From the NCBI RefSeq assembly GCF_031143425.1, contig NC_090445.1, forward strand, positions 1,581,470,049 through 1,581,534,048: a stretch of DNA of 64,000 nucleotides, written 5' to 3'. This stretch comes from Pleurodeles waltl. Lineage: Eukaryota; Chordata; Amphibia; Caudata; Salamandridae. The position numbers were made by a program, and so were the translations under genes. Of the stretch, positions 50,146 through 63,285 are shown one piece after another (within the stretch, counting starts at the first letter, position 1; each line of letters opens with the position of its first letter). The notes below the pieces were generated by a model. The model was not told the DNA's origin and made no database searches. It saw only the letters and a list, made by a program, of their open reading frames with translations.

Positions 50146-52318
50146 CAATGTAACTTATTCACATGACAGAAATATGTTACTCTCAGGTACGTTTGCACTT
50201 AATTCTGTGTATGTGTGTGTCTATGTCATGCTCTGTCTGTCCAGGTGCCTGTATGTTGTGATGTGGGTATACGAGGGTATTGTGGGAACTGTGCAGCATT
50301 GTACATTTCTAGTGCCCTGTTACTTTTAGAGGCTCAGGGTTCACTTAAGTTATTTCTAAATGTCTCACGTCAGCCTGACCGAGTGTTGGAGAAAGCAGGT
50401 CTTGAGCAATTGAAGTTTAGATTCTCTTCTGTCCTTTCCCCATGGTACAATCGGCCTGATAAAACCACAAGCCAAGACAGGAATTAAATGCTACAAAAAC
50501 TAGGTTTGAGCAAAATTGTAATTGCTTCGGTTTAATTACTGTAATGTTTGGTAATTCCATGTACCAAAATGTACGCATAATCACTGAGATTATGCCATTG
50601 CTTCTTGTCGAGTAATTTGAGGGAGACTTTCTTAGAACAAGATGTACAGTTCTTTTAATTGTTAAACGCGGGAACACTTCAGCTAGATTTTTTTTACCCA
50701 AGCGGACAATTCAGGTATTTTTTTGAGTGTGAAACAAATACAAACGAGAAAGCCAATGTTTTGAGCGAGGGTGGCAGGTCCTTTAATGTGGACAGTCAAC
50801 AAAAATTTCATGTCATTTTTTTCGGATATCTTTTGAGTGCAAAACTACAAAACCGAACGCTAGCGACAGTGTTTTGAATTCGAACAACTGGAAATCAACT
50901 CAAAATTATATTCGCGAGTTCAATTTTCCCCAAAACCAACCATTCGAGTAATGATGTGAGTGTGATGCATTTCACGTAGTTAGATGTAATTTTGCTTCCA
51001 TTTCGTGTAAATGTGCTACAGCAAGTTACAAGACTTTCACACACTCCTATAAACAAGACATCTTTGCTTATTGATTGCGGCATGTATAGATTATGAACCT
51101 AGTTCTACAGGCGCTTTATAGTTAGCCAAATGTGAATGCATAGACATGCAATATATTCAGAATGTAAATTGAGGACAACTAGTACGTGCAGATACAGAAG
51201 GGAGAAGATGTGCATCACTGTAGTGCTGTGAAGTAGGTTGTGGCAGGGACACAATCTAGAATGTAAGGATGATTGTGACAAACATAGATTTTGGGACACA
51301 GTCTGAAGTGAAAATTGATTCAGATCCATAGTCTCAGTCCATAAGAACAGATAGCTTGTTGGTGTCTGCACTCTTGGCCTGTGTCCTGGATTTCCAGGCT
51401 AGCCAAAAATATTCTCCAAGTAGTGTAGGCGCCACTGGACATGTTAAGTTTAGAAGCAAGACAGTCGTGTTTACAATAGAGCTTGAAGTTGATTTTGAGA
51501 GTGAGAGAGAGCCAATGCAGTTCTTTTAATGCAGTGCAGTTGTGATTGAAGCTTGTTTTGCTTGGGGATGTAGACATGTCACTGCATGAAGAATAGATGT
51601 GAGTGGTGTCCCCTGTGGCCCCTGGGAGGCCAATACGTAATGTGATGCCTCCAGTGCATAAGACAAAAGACATACTAAATGAAATCAGTGGAAACATTGT
51701 CAATAGGTAGAAGCATGTACTAAACGAGAAAAAAGCACATAGAAGCCAAATCACATTATCAGTTCATCTTACTGAATATATGTATTGAGACCATCCCCTT
51801 TAACTGTGGGGTGTGTGCATTGTAGCATCACTACCTAGACTCCTGAACTTCATGTGAATCATGATTTCACTTTAATTTATTGGGTTCATTGATACAAATG
51901 TGAGCCATAAAAACAGGAGAGCAGTATTTAATTATTTTGAAATATTGTCACCCGGAGGATCACAACAAGAACCTCGTTAGGAAGATGCTGAGTGAAAGCA
52001 CATAGGCTTAATTGAGACATTTTTAAGAAAGGACATTGCGTCCATACACAATTTACTGGCTGTATCAAATACAAAGCCAAAGGAACTCTGTTAACTCACC
52101 CTAGTACTGGTACTGGGTCTACTTCGATGGAATCACTTGTGCATTCCTATTGTCAACAATCTGTACTAGTAGTTGACTACATATCTACAAAATATCACAA
52201 TGACAGTCCAATATTGATTGCCATTAACAGAAATATAATGAGGCCAAGCAAATGCTGGAGATCCATGAAAAAATGTACACTTACTAGTGTGGAAAGATCC
52301 TATTCAAGTATAAAAAAG
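50146..52318. other. no gene seen
   Basis: AT-rich sequence with no supported coding region, RNA gene or clear repeat boundary. Open frames (for example 51,320-51,754 minus, which has TLKINFKLYCKHDCLA and may be a faint trace of LINE C-terminus) are too weak to call. Confidence 0.45.
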
Positions 52319-52465
52319 TGGGGCATATATGCAAGCCCATAGCGCCACTGGAGCATAATGTTTTGTGATGCTCCAGTGGCACAGTGCACTGAGCTGTATT
52401 TATAAGGTGGCACTAAGCCTCTTTTTTTATGGCTGAACGCCACCTTGTAAATATGGCCCCTTCAC
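52319..52465. mobile_element. short foldback element
   Basis: GGGGCATATATGCAAG at the left is roughly inverse to CTTGTAAATATGGCCCC at the right. Inside are two hairpins: GCCACTGGAGCAT with its perfect inverse (52,344-52,379), and AAGGTGGC...GCCACCTT. A non-coding MITE of about 140 bp. Confidence 0.55.
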
Positions 52466-53324
52466 ACGCAGCACTTTGTGTGGAATGTGCGTGCAATGGG
52501 TGTTGTTATGGGCATTCCACAGCAGCACCCATTGCATTTTGACGCTGCCCCAGATTTACAAGAAATCATAAATCTGTGGCAGCGCCAAAATCTAACGCTA
52601 CCCCAGGGGTGCCATTAGCAAGGCAAAACGAGAAGGAATGCTTTCATTTCTCCTCGTTTTTGCTCTTTCTATATATGCTGCATTCTTCAGCACAAATAGA
52701 AAAGCGCAAATCGCCATTGAAGATTGTTTTTGTGCAGGAAGGGGTCCCTGCTCTTTTCGGCCTGTTATAATCTATTCTGTGGGCTTTAACCGTGCCCATC
52801 TCACACCCAACGCTTTCAGTTGTTCCTAGACCTGCCTTTCCAAATTCCCTTGATTTCATAGGGGAAATGCTTTACGTTTGCCCTGCCTTGAAGCTGCTTT
52901 GTTAGCGCCTTAGAGACTGACCCTATTATAAGGATTATTGTACAATCATGAGATACCTTAGTGTTGCACGCTATTTGTTTCTTTTGCCTCTCTGCTTCGC
53001 GCTGCATGGCGTATGTTGTTTCTTCCTCTTCCTTGTATTGGGCATACCGCTGTTTCTTTTTTATTTATTTCACGTTCATTTAATATATTTTTTTAAAAGG
53101 TTCATAGAGAGCAAACTCAATCAAAGAAGCACTATACATGAGTATGTGAAGTTTCAGATAGCGCAATTTCGATATGAGGCTTGCTTTACATAGCAGTGAA
53201 GTTAAAGATAATGCAAACTCGATCTAAGAAGCTCTTTACATGACTACCACAAGTTTAGCAGTTGCAAATATACATACTGGAGCAGTTATAACAGTGAAAA
53301 ACACAGAAATCCTCAATGCAGGTC
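52466..53324. other. no gene seen
   Basis: No supported gene. The segment 52,466-52,620 has local inverted blocks (AATGGGTG...CACCCATT, ATTTAC/AATCT) and looks like part of a further foldback repeat. Open frames (52,948-53,193 plus) are hydrophobic but unsupported. Confidence 0.4.
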
Positions 53325-53730
53325 TCCCAGCATAGTGGGACAGCCGATACTAACATATTCACTGCACTCGGAGGGAAACTTGCCCCATAATGCTTTGCAT
53401 GCATTCTTTTTCAAAACATTTTTGGCCACAACTCAGCCTCAAAATGTGTAAGGCACTACTCTCTATCGGGGCTACTTATACGGTTACCTTAAAACAATAT
53501 CTGCTATTCTGTTTTCATGTCGCTGTACCTTCTAGGGGCTGACTATATAGTTACATGATCATGTTTCTTACAAATGCTATTTTATTAAGGTGTCCTCTAG
53601 TGGCTGTTCTGAGCATTACAGCCAAGACACTAAAATATTCACTGCACTCGAAAACTCGCCCCATAATGCTTTGCGGGGCATTCCTTTTACAAAACATTTT
53701 TAAGCATACCTCACCGCACAATGTGATCTT
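53325..53730. repeat. imperfect direct repeat, two copies
   Basis: A block with ATTCACTGCACTCG, GCCCCATAATGCTTTGC and AAAACATTTTT occurs at about 53,356-53,427 and about 53,637-53,702, with a similar ACAGCC...ACTAA lead-in. The period is about 280. Origin unknown; possibly two copies of one short interspersed element. Confidence 0.55.
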
Positions 53731-56700
53731 TCTGTCTAGCTCATCTCTGGGTGTCCGCACTAGATTAGGGGGACCCCAAAATAATAATATAACACAATAA
53801 AATAAATAATGGCAATATTTTCATTTTTTTGCTGCAGATAGAGGAATAAGGTAAATGGAAGCACTTTGGTATATGGAGGGTCAATAGCATTTTGCGGCAG
53901 AGAGGACAAAATTATGCAGCAAGGTTGACCAATTTATATGGCAAGAAAAGTCCAGTTATGCATTTACAATGCCAATAGCTCTATCTCAAGCAAATGCGGG
54001 ACCTATCACATTGCAAATACTTGTTTACTGTTTGTCACAACGAGGCAAACCCTAGCGGTGAGGGACGGTAAAATGGAAATAATGTTCCCCTAGCCATGGG
54101 AGGTGACTTCCATGATGAGGGGAGCATTACATGTTGTATTCCCGATTTTTTTAGTGAGAATAAAAATAGAAAACTGGTACAGTGTTGTGTCAGCATGACG
54201 CAGCCCTGCACCAAACAGCGAAATGCATTGACAGGAACCACCATGATGGTGGTCTCTGCCAATGCATTATAAATGACCGCCTCCTTGTCGGTCATTTATA
54301 AATGTGGCAGTCAGACCCTTCACAAGGAGGATGGAGTAATTTACTTTGTCAAATAATTATGTTGGGACTCTGTAGGTACCCAACATAGGAACGTTAATTT
54401 CTTTTTCAACTTAAGTTGAACACACCATGGTGATATACAGATATATAGCGCCTAGATGCAGGCTCTAGTATTTGTGGACAAATGAGCTGTGTTTGTTACC
54501 ATGTTTTCATTTGTGTATTATATTTTTGTCTTGATCAGAGTGTCTCTTATGAACAATAGTGAGACACTGTAAGAGTTTTGCCCACCATCTCTGGTAAATT
54601 TCAGATCAGCATAGTCTTCCTACTCTAACTTGACCGTGCGGTGTTTGTCAGGTGCATAACGCAGGCCCCTGCAGTGCGGGTGACCCTAACCCTTCAGGTG
54701 ATCCCAACCCTTTGTGTGGTCCCCCAGTCATTCCATGGCCAATGAATAGCTATGAGAAATGGGAGACCGGTCTCCCTTCAAATTCTGAGAAGGGGACATC
54801 ATTTTGCAAACACCACTGGCATTTCCCAATGTGGAAAGGCTTCGTGCAGCAATTGAAACTTTCCCCTTTGAAAAACAAAATTGTGAGCCTGGTACTTTTC
54901 ATTGGGTGAAAATATATATTTTTGAAAACTTGGGTCAGCAAACTTCACACACTTCTCCTTGTGAGTGTTCCAGTGGTGTGTAAGGATCAGAAACGTTTCT
55001 ATCTCGATATTCATAAGTTTTGATAACACTTTGCCAGCTATATGAATGTACCAACATATTTTTAAAATGTGAGGTAAGCTTCCTACAAAAAGTTGGTTTC
55101 GTTTGTCAAAAGCTTAAAAGCTACTTCTAGTGGGACAATTCTTATGCAAAAAGAATAGTTTTTGCAAGCAAATTTTCTTTCAAAAGAGAACAAGCAGTAT
55201 AATTTTCCCACTAGAACTTCAGAGATATGCAAAACTGTGAACTTCACCCACATAACTCCTGGTCTCCTTGTAGTCCTTGCTTGGTCATTAGCAGTATTAC
55301 TATGAGGTATACCTCTTCTCGACCTTATGTGAAACACAAAGTATGCCCAAAAGGCATATGCAGAAATATCCACTAATTCTAAATTAAAACAGATGGAATC
55401 AGTATTATAGCCTGGAAGAAAACAGCTATTCCCAAAATCCATTGGATTTAGGTCTTCCACATCAACCTTGTAATATAAGCTACATCTTGACCACTTCAGG
55501 GGGCCCACATTGTAATAGAAAATTGCCTCCTTACCACCTTGAACAAGGAAATTAGGTGGCAAATCCACTTTGACCTTTCAGCTGCCTGCAACATTAAAGA
55601 CCATGTGTTCAGATTAAAAGACTAAAGAAATTAAACTAATTCATCATTCTTCGGCAGTCGCTTTCAGAATATCGGGGTAGGGAGGAGGTGGCGGGCAATT
55701 AAATGCTTCAACTTGACTGCTCAACATAGGGGACGTTACTGTTCCTCACTCACTGCTCAAACTAATCCAGCAGTATCAGCAAGAAGAAATAGTATTTGAA
55801 GAAAACTTGCATATAACAACATGGCTACCACCATATCAGTGAACGCATTTGTGATGAGCCCGCTTGTTAATGCTCTCTGGAAATAAACACATGCATGATA
55901 ACAATATAGTTTCAATATGGCGAACTTTGTTCGATACTCATTGGGACACAGGAGCAGCCTGTTACCGAACCCTCTAGGGGAAACTGGTCATTTTATTGTC
56001 ACGCACATACTGCAGCTTGTTCACGAGGTAAGAGGACAATGTGATAATATTGTTGACACCTTTCTATGTTCAGGTATGCAGTAAGGCTGGCACCACGTGC
56101 AATGGCTCAGGCGACATTGCCTGAATAGTCTGGAAATTGCGGAGTTTGTAGTACGATTGGATCCATCCCAGGCCAACCTCAAAGTAACAGTTATTGTGTT
56201 TTGACATTATGATGTTCCAATTCAACACCTTATTGTAGGGATTTGGTTTTATCCATCAGGTATTAGTTTATAAAATGAAATTGACTTCCTACATGGTGAT
56301 AACTGATAATCCAACACAGGTCTTACAAGTTGAATTCCATTTGTCAGTTTCCTGCACTTTCTGTTATGTTTCTTTAGGTATGTAAAAGCATAATATAAAC
56401 TGATATTTTTGTGTTTATTCACAATGATTTATACCATATGGACAGTCTCCCCCTGATGAAGAACAGAAAGGTCCGAAATGCATTAGGCCTATTTTGAATA
56501 GTAGCGATTGAATCAAGAACTATTATTCAGAAATCAAATCATGTTTGAGAACATAGCTGAACGGAAATAATGGAAGAGTTTAACTGCTGAGAAAGGTATT
56601 ATAAATAAATAATTCACATTTTTGGGAAAATAATCTAACATTTGTGGATTTCTTTTGGCTTTAATTTAGAACTAGCTAAATTGCATCGAGGAACTACTCT

Positions 56701-58313
56701 CATTATTTGGGATAACAGAATATGTGACATAATCGTATTTTCGGACAGAAAATTCTCTTGAGGGGAACATTATAAATAAATTGGTGAAGGTTTTTCTAAA
56801 TTGGAATTTGGCTAAAATAAGGTTGCACAGATCACGGTGTTGTTATTGTATGAGTCCCCTACATAAGGTACAGACACACCTCAATCAAAAGGACTGGGTC
56901 AAGGAAGGTCAGTATGATGAAGAGATGTTTCCTCCCTCAGGCCACTGTAACTTGAAGGCAGGGGCCTAGGTTGGTCAGTAAGATTGGGGGTGAGGGCCTT
57001 GGGAATGTGAATTTCAGGTTTTACGACAATCAGGCTGGCATGAAAGGGAGAGGAATGGAAAGGGAGAGGAATGCGGTTTGGTATGAGTTCTGCGAGAGAG
57101 AGAATATTCTGAAAATTAACCAATATTTTCAAGGACTTTAAAAACAGAAAGTGAGAGTGTGTGCGCGTTTTTGCCTCTGTACATGGAAAGACTCCTGCTG
57201 AAATCCGAAAGACATCTCGCAATACCAGACTGAAAGCACTTGTACCCAACTATTTATCAGAAAATACATTTATTAGTAAGGGTATTACTTTCCACCCCCA
57301 TCTCTCTCCCCTGAAGCTACACCCCTGCTTAAGGACAGATTGGGCTGGGTTGGGTCAGAGTATGTCACATGTTTTGCATTAACCTACCATGTGCTTATCA
57401 TTGCTCCTGCGCAAAAGCGCTTCAATGGCATAAGACTTTTTGGAAATCTCCTGATTTCTATATTGACCAGTGCACCTAACCAAGTAATTCCAGTTTGAAA
57501 CATGCTTGATGGTAGATGCAGCGAGGTTGCTGAAGTAATCCCTGTCATCAAAGGTATCAATGTTACTTTTAGAAAGTTCTATGACAGGATATGACGCTTT
57601 TCGCCTATCTCCTTTCTGCCATCATATCCTGTGCACACTTTCCATGGCACAAAGAGGAAGCGAAGTTAGTCCAGGACCTATTCTTCGATGCACACAATCT
57701 ACAGAGAGATAGTGGCTCAGCTTATCTGTGTCAAAACAAGCAGGCTGACATATCCGAGCGCTGCAGGTCAGGCCAAGCCTCACACGCACAGGGAAAATGC
57801 AAACACTGCAGCAGTAACAACTAATTTTATATCCACATTTGCACCAAGCAGTGAAAAAATTACATTTGTATTGTCCAACCAGTGCAAAAATACAATTTCA
57901 GAAATGAAGCACAAATGTGTTATCCACCTGTCACTTAGTGCAACATGGTCGGTTTTTTATTTGAATAACCCATTTCGACACAAATACAGGCGCTGACAAG
58001 GTAGAAGATACTTCCAGGTGACTAATTGCAGTTAGAGGTTAACTGATGTTGTTCCTGGAATCACGGTAGAGTGAGCAGCGCCTGAATAAACAGATGAAAG
58101 AGATTATGAAAGAGTGCATAAGACAGTGGAAAAGGGGTAGGCCATTGTTGGTTACTTATATTAGTGTTGTGCTCCCCAAAAACTATTCCATGCAGTTACT
58201 CCAGTTTTGTTGTGGTTGATTACATTAATTAATGAGTCAGATGTAAACATTAGTGGTGGCTATGTGAGATCAAGCAAATGGTTGGTTGGATAAATAGGTG
58301 TAATTGAGAAGGC
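53731..58313. other. no gene seen
   Basis: About 4.6 kb with no convincing gene. The longest open frame (55,083-55,568, minus, 161 residues) shows no domain I recognise and no promoter or splice context. A small hairpin ATTATAAATGACCG/CGGTCATTTATAAAT lies at 54,265-54,304. The rest is AT-rich unique-looking or very old repeat sequence. Confidence 0.45.
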
Positions 58314-58316
58314 TAA

Positions 58317-58907
58317 GGGCATCATTATGACTTCGGCAGACGGTTTACACCGCCTGGCGAAGTCCCGAAGGCCAGGTTGCCGCCAGTTCGACCGCCTTCC
58401 CGCGGGCCCTGTTACGAGTTACCCGCTGGGTCAGTGGGCGAAACCGACCCAGGCGGGTAACGGCGTACAGGATTGTCGCCCGCTCAAAATAGAGACAGCT
58501 GCAATGCTGTAGTACGTAGGGTACACCAGCACCCGTCGCAAAGTTTGCTGTCTGCAAAGTAGACAGTGAACTTTGGGACAGGGCTTCCCAGCGGGGCCCC
58601 TGCACTGCCTATACCAAGTGCATGGGCAGTGCAGGGTCCCCCCAAGGCATCCTGCACCCGGTCTCTGCCAGGGTTATATGGCGGTGCTACCGCCATGTAA
58701 ACCCTGGTGGAGAGAGGGGTCGCAATCACCAGGGCGGCGCTGCTTACAGCGCTGCCCTGGCAGACTCAGACCTGTGGAGGAAAACTGGCGGTGCTGGTGG
58801 TCCAACCACGGCACGACTGCCACAGTCATAATGTGGCAGTCAGACTACCGCCAAAGTGCTCCGACCACCGCTTTGGCAGCAGTCAGACTGTCACCGTAAT
58901 GAGGCCC
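58317..58907. mobile_element. MITE family A, copy 2 (591 bp, TAA target duplication)
   Basis: Starts GGGCATCATTATGACTTC and ends GTCACCGTAATGAGGCCC. TAA flanks both sides (58,314-58,316 and 58,908-58,910). Same length as copy 1 (18,849-19,439) and similar ends, though the interiors differ greatly, which suggests age or two subfamilies. Open frames within it are not believed. Confidence 0.8.
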
Positions 58908-58910
58908 TAA

Positions 58911-59140
58911 GTATTGTTAGGTTGCAGGGAAATGGTTTTAAAGAAGGCGAGACTCTGATCTATGAAATGAGGAATGTAGAAACACAATAAAATACATAGA
59001 GATTGCTAAGAGTATACCCAGAGAGGAGGAATGCAGAGGATGGAATGTAAGATGGGCTTCTTACAAAGGCAGAAGGAAAGTAGAGGAAACCGTCAAACGT
59101 TTTACGTCTGGGTTAGTTTTTTATGTAGGATTTTAGGAAT
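58911..59140. other. short unique-looking stretch
   Basis: Purine-rich sequence between two MITEs. Nothing is recognised. Confidence 0.5.
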
Positions 59141-59143
59141 ATA

Positions 59144-59823
59144 GGGCCAGATGTACAAATCATTTATACACTCGCAAACGGCCCGATTCTCAGAATCGAC
59201 CCGTATGCAAATGCAAAAAGGCATTTTTGAATGTACTAAGGCCAAAGTGCAAATCGGTAACCTGTTACCTAATCGCAATTTGGGTTTGTGATTCGGTATT
59301 AGGAAGGGGCATGTTTAAGACTGCCCTTCCTAATATTGAAGCACAGTAGAATTTATGAATGTTTTGCGGATGAAATGTGGTTGCAAAACATTTGCATTTT
59401 GCCACCTACTTTAAGTAGGTGGTAACCCATTCGTCAATGGGAAGGGGTCTCCAAGGGACCCCTTTCTCTTTGTGAATGCTTGTAAAATAATTTTAGTCTT
59501 AAAAAATGAAGAGAAAACTTTTAATTTTTCTTTTTGAAACGTATCCTATTTTCCTTTAAGGAAAATGGGCTGCATTTCCATAAAAAATAAAAAATGCTTT
59601 ATTGAAAAGCAATCACAGATGTGGTGGTCTGCTTACCCCAGCAGGTGACCTTCCTTGTGATTTTTGTGATTCCTATGGGGTACCAAAACAAGAACCTACC
59701 TCATTTGAATCGACAAATGTGTCCAAAACACATTTGCACAGTGGTCATTGTGATTACCAAATAGCGAATCACAAAAAATTGTTATTTGGTAATTGCAAAC
59801 ACTTCCCTTAGACCATCTGGCCC
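59144..59823. mobile_element. MITE family C, copy 2 (680 bp, inverse to copy 1)
   Basis: Starts GGGCCAGATGTAC and ends CCATCTGGCCC. ATA flanks both sides (59,141-59,143 and 59,824-59,826). Shares blocks with copy 1 (CCACCTACTT.AAGTAGGTGGTAACCCA, CCTTTAAGGAAAATGGG, AAGCAATCACAG). No coding capacity. Confidence 0.8.
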
Positions 59824-59826
59824 ATA

Positions 59827-60510
59827 GCTAGAGGAGTATCTTTTGAATAGCATGCAATATTAGAATGTAAAAACTGTAGTATGAAACAGCATTATATTCA
59901 TGTGAGATAGTGCTCTATTAAAATACTTTTGATAGACGTTAGGAACAAGCAATTGGTTTGTTCGCCAATAGGATTGAAAGCATTCTCTCATAGGTCTTTG
60001 ACAAGTTGCACTGGGCTTCTATCAAGTGGACAAAGGAGATGCCATTTTGTGCATTCATTGTGTGGGATCTGAGTACTTAACTTAATATAATAAATGATTA
60101 ACTCAATCATATTCCAAATATAGGCTCTCTAGCACCTTGGAAAATCAGGACCAGTTGAAACGATGCTTGTGTAAATATGGTTCCACCACCGCCAGTGTTT
60201 TTCAGAATTTCAGAGCAGAGAGAAAGGAAGCCAAAGGCAGAACTTTCACAATCACCCTTAGCACCTGACCAGTAGGCCCCAATCCCAGATCCCTCAGATC
60301 ACTAAGATTTAACTGTCTGACCACATAATGAGGGGATAAATTACACTCAATTCAGGAAATTGGTATGCAATCAGTATTATGGTAAGTCACAATAATGAGA
60401 TCAATAATATGCACACATATCTGTTCCACAATATCAAATAACACTTTATCATCAAGGTAAACATGTACAGAGGAAGGTGGATTTATTGTTCATGACTCCA
60501 CATCTGCTCA
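59827..60510. other. no gene seen
   Basis: AT-rich sequence between MITE C copy 2 and the tail of the second CR1/L2 LINE. No feature is supported. Confidence 0.5.
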
Positions 60511-63285
60511 CAATCAATCAATCAATCAATTGGATATATATAGAGCAACTAATCACCCAAAAAGGTATTGAGGTACTTCAGAGTCATGATGGTTCAGGTG
60601 ACTCAGTCGAACAGCCACATCTTGAGTGCTCTGTGGAGGTCCGTAGCTGCAGAAGGAGGTTGTTCCAGGATTTTGCGTGAGGTACGAGAATGAGCATCCT
60701 ACGCTGTTGCTTCGGTGGATGCAAGGGGTGCAGGCGAGTGAGAGAGAGACAGAACATAGTTGAGTGGTGTAAGTTCTGGAGACGGCTGATGTAGGCTGGT
60801 CCGTCGTTGTTCAGTACTTTGGAGGTGTAGCTCATCAGCCTGAATTGGCATCCCTTCTTTATGGGGAGCCAGTACAGTTTTCTCAGGTGGAGGTGATTTG
60901 GGTCCATCTGGAGAGGTCGAAGTGAGCCTTGCAGCAGAGTTCTGTGTGGTCTGGAGTCTCTGCAAAAGGTGTGTGGTGATCCCAGCATAGAGTGAGTTGC
61001 CTTAGTCTCAATGGCTGGTGATTAGGGTGTTATGCCTGGTGTTCAAGGTGAACCATGTGAAAACGTTTTGTAAAATGTGAAGTGTGCGAAAGCCAGCAGA
61101 GGTGACTGTGTTGATCTAGGACTCCGTGGTCAGTTTGCTGTCCAGGATTATGCTGAGGCCTCTGGCATGGTTAGTCGGTTTGGGTCATGGTCCTAGTTCC
61201 CGGAGCCACCAGATGTTGTTCCAAGGGGTGGTTTTGTTGCAGAAGATCAGCACTTCTGTTTTGTCCCTGTTGAGCTTCAGGCAGTTGTTCTTTATCTAGT
61301 TGGCGATGCTTGTCATACACCTATGTAAGTTGGTTCTTGTGTTGGCTGAATCTTCTGAGAGCGATACGAGCTAGGTTTCGTCTGTGTAGGATATGATGTC
61401 TAGTCCATGAGATCTGATGATGTTGGCCAAAGGGGTCATGTAGGTGTTGAAGAGGGTGGGTTTGAGGGAGGATTCTTGAGAGACACTGCAGATGATGTCC
61501 TTGGATTCAGAGGTGAATGGAGGTAATCAGACATTCTGGGGGTTATTACAACTTTGGAGGAGGTGTTAATCCATCCCAAATGTGACGGATATACCACCAG
61601 CCGTATTACGAGTTCCATAGGATATAATGGACTCGTAATACGGCTTGTGGTATATCCGTCACTTTACTGTCACTTTTGGGACAGATTAACACCTCCTCCA
61701 AAATTGTAATAACCTCCTCTGTGTTCTTCCGGTGAGGAAGGAGGCGATCTACTGGAGGGCATTTCCTTTGATAACAATGTGATGCAGTCTTTTGATCAGG
61801 GTATGATGAGATACGGTGTCAAAGGCTGCTGAGAGGTCGAGGAGGATCAGAGCCGCTGTTGTTCCCCAGTCAGGGAGGGCTCTGATGTCGTTGGTGGCTG
61901 TGATCAAGGCAGTCTCGGTGCTGTGGTTGGTGCAGAATCCAGACTGGGAGGTGTTTAGGAGAAGGTTCCGCTCTGGATATTTAGTGAGTTGTCAGTTGAT
62001 GGCTTTTTCCAGGACTTTGCTGGGGAAAGGGAGAAGGTAGATGGGGTAATATTTTCCACGGGTTGGCAGATGGTTCCTTGAGGAATGGTTTGACTTCTGT
62101 ATGTTTCCAGTCATCAGGAAAGATGGCTGTTGCAAGTGAGAAATTGAAGAGGGTGCTGAGCTTGCTGCTGATCCTGCAGCTTCCGAGGTTGAAAATGTGG
62201 TGCAGGCAGAGGTCCGTTGCAGCTCCTGAGTGAATGGAATTCATGATGTTGGTGGTGTCCTGGGGTGCAAGCTGGTCCCATGAGGCAAGTCGGTGGTCTG
62301 TGATGATTTCGGTGAGTGCATGAAGGAAGTTTGAGTACTTGAGCTGGGATTCGAAGTTCTTATAGATGTTCTTGTTCTGTAGTAAATTGGTGAGTCTGTC
62401 ACAGTTCTTGGGAGGGGTGATGCTTTTTTCTGTGGCTGCGAGTTTGGCAAACTCTCTGACGATGTTGAAGAGCTCTTTGCTGTAGTTGGAACTGGACTTG
62501 ATGCAGCTTTACTCTTTTTTTCTCTGTGTAGCCGGTGCAGAGGTTGAGGAAGGCCTTGAAGGTGATCCTGTTTGAGATATCCTTGTTTGTGCACCATCTT
62601 CTTTCCAGTTACTTGCCTGCTTGGTGGTTCTCCTGTGTCTTCTGGAGCCATAACATTGGCGCAGTTGGTGATCAAGGAGTTGAAGTTCTTGAGAGCTTGG
62701 TCCAGGTTTGATGCATTGGTAGGGCATGATGTGTTGAGGGCATCGACCCACTGGCTCTCTGATACTTTGCTCCAGCTGGGGTGGAGAGCACTGGGTGGCT
62801 CGGTGGTGGAGGTTCAGGCGCTGGAGATGTTGAAGTGTACAATGAGTGGTCAGTCCAGGTGAGTTCAGTGACATCGCTGTATTTGATCCTATTGCTGAAA
62901 GTCAAGATGGGGTCCAGAATGTGTCCTGTGTTGTGGGTGGGATCAGTGATGAATTAGATGAATCCTATGTTATTCATGCTGTCGAGGAGCCTTGTAATGT
63001 TGGCATCATTGAGTTCATCGGGGTAGAAATTCAGATCTCCAAGGAAGATGCAGATTTTGAAGTCAATGGCGAGAAGGGTGATGAAGTCAGGGATGACAGT
63101 GCAGAAGCTGGGGCATGGTCCAGGTGGTGTGTAGGCGAGGGTGCCTCTGATGGTGGTTACTCTGTCTGTTTGGAGTTTGAAGTTGAGGTGTTCAATGGTA
63201 TGGATGGTATCTCGTGTCTCGGTGGTGCGGTGGATGTTTTCTTTGTGGGTGGTCCCTCCTCTGGCTTTGTTGATGGGGTCTCAGT
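60511..63285 (-). mobile_element. CR1/L2-type LINE, copy 2 (5' truncated)
   Basis: Same family and orientation as the copy at 13.8-17.7 kb. The minus strand reads endonuclease pieces (RGGTTHKENIH, FLGDLNFYPDEL, DPTHNTGHILD and TWTDHS; 63,285-62,830), then RT (ATIFPDDWKHTEVKPFLKEPSA near 62,050-62,160) and the post-RT block KLYWLPIKKGCQFRL (60,840-60,900), ending in the (AATC)n tail at 60,511-60,531. It stops inside the endonuclease near 63,285, with no 5' monomers, so it is 5' truncated as is common for LINEs. A MITE (61,538-61,717) sits inside. Confidence 0.8.
61538..61717. mobile_element. MITE family B, copy 2 (180 bp foldback, TCT duplication)
   Basis: A nearly perfect palindrome: GGGGGTTATTACAACTTTGG on the left is mirrored at the right, meeting at GGATATAATGG near the centre. 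TCT is duplicated at 61,535-61,537 and 61,718-61,720. Removing it rejoins the LINE sequence (ACATTCTGTGTTC), so it inserted after the LINE. Confidence 0.88.

Noticed and set aside
56450..56485. CCTGATGAAG...GGTCCGAAATGC as another hammerhead
   Set aside because: It has CTGATGA and a GAAA but no stem II pairing between them and no matching stem I or III; the string resembles a common repeat motif.
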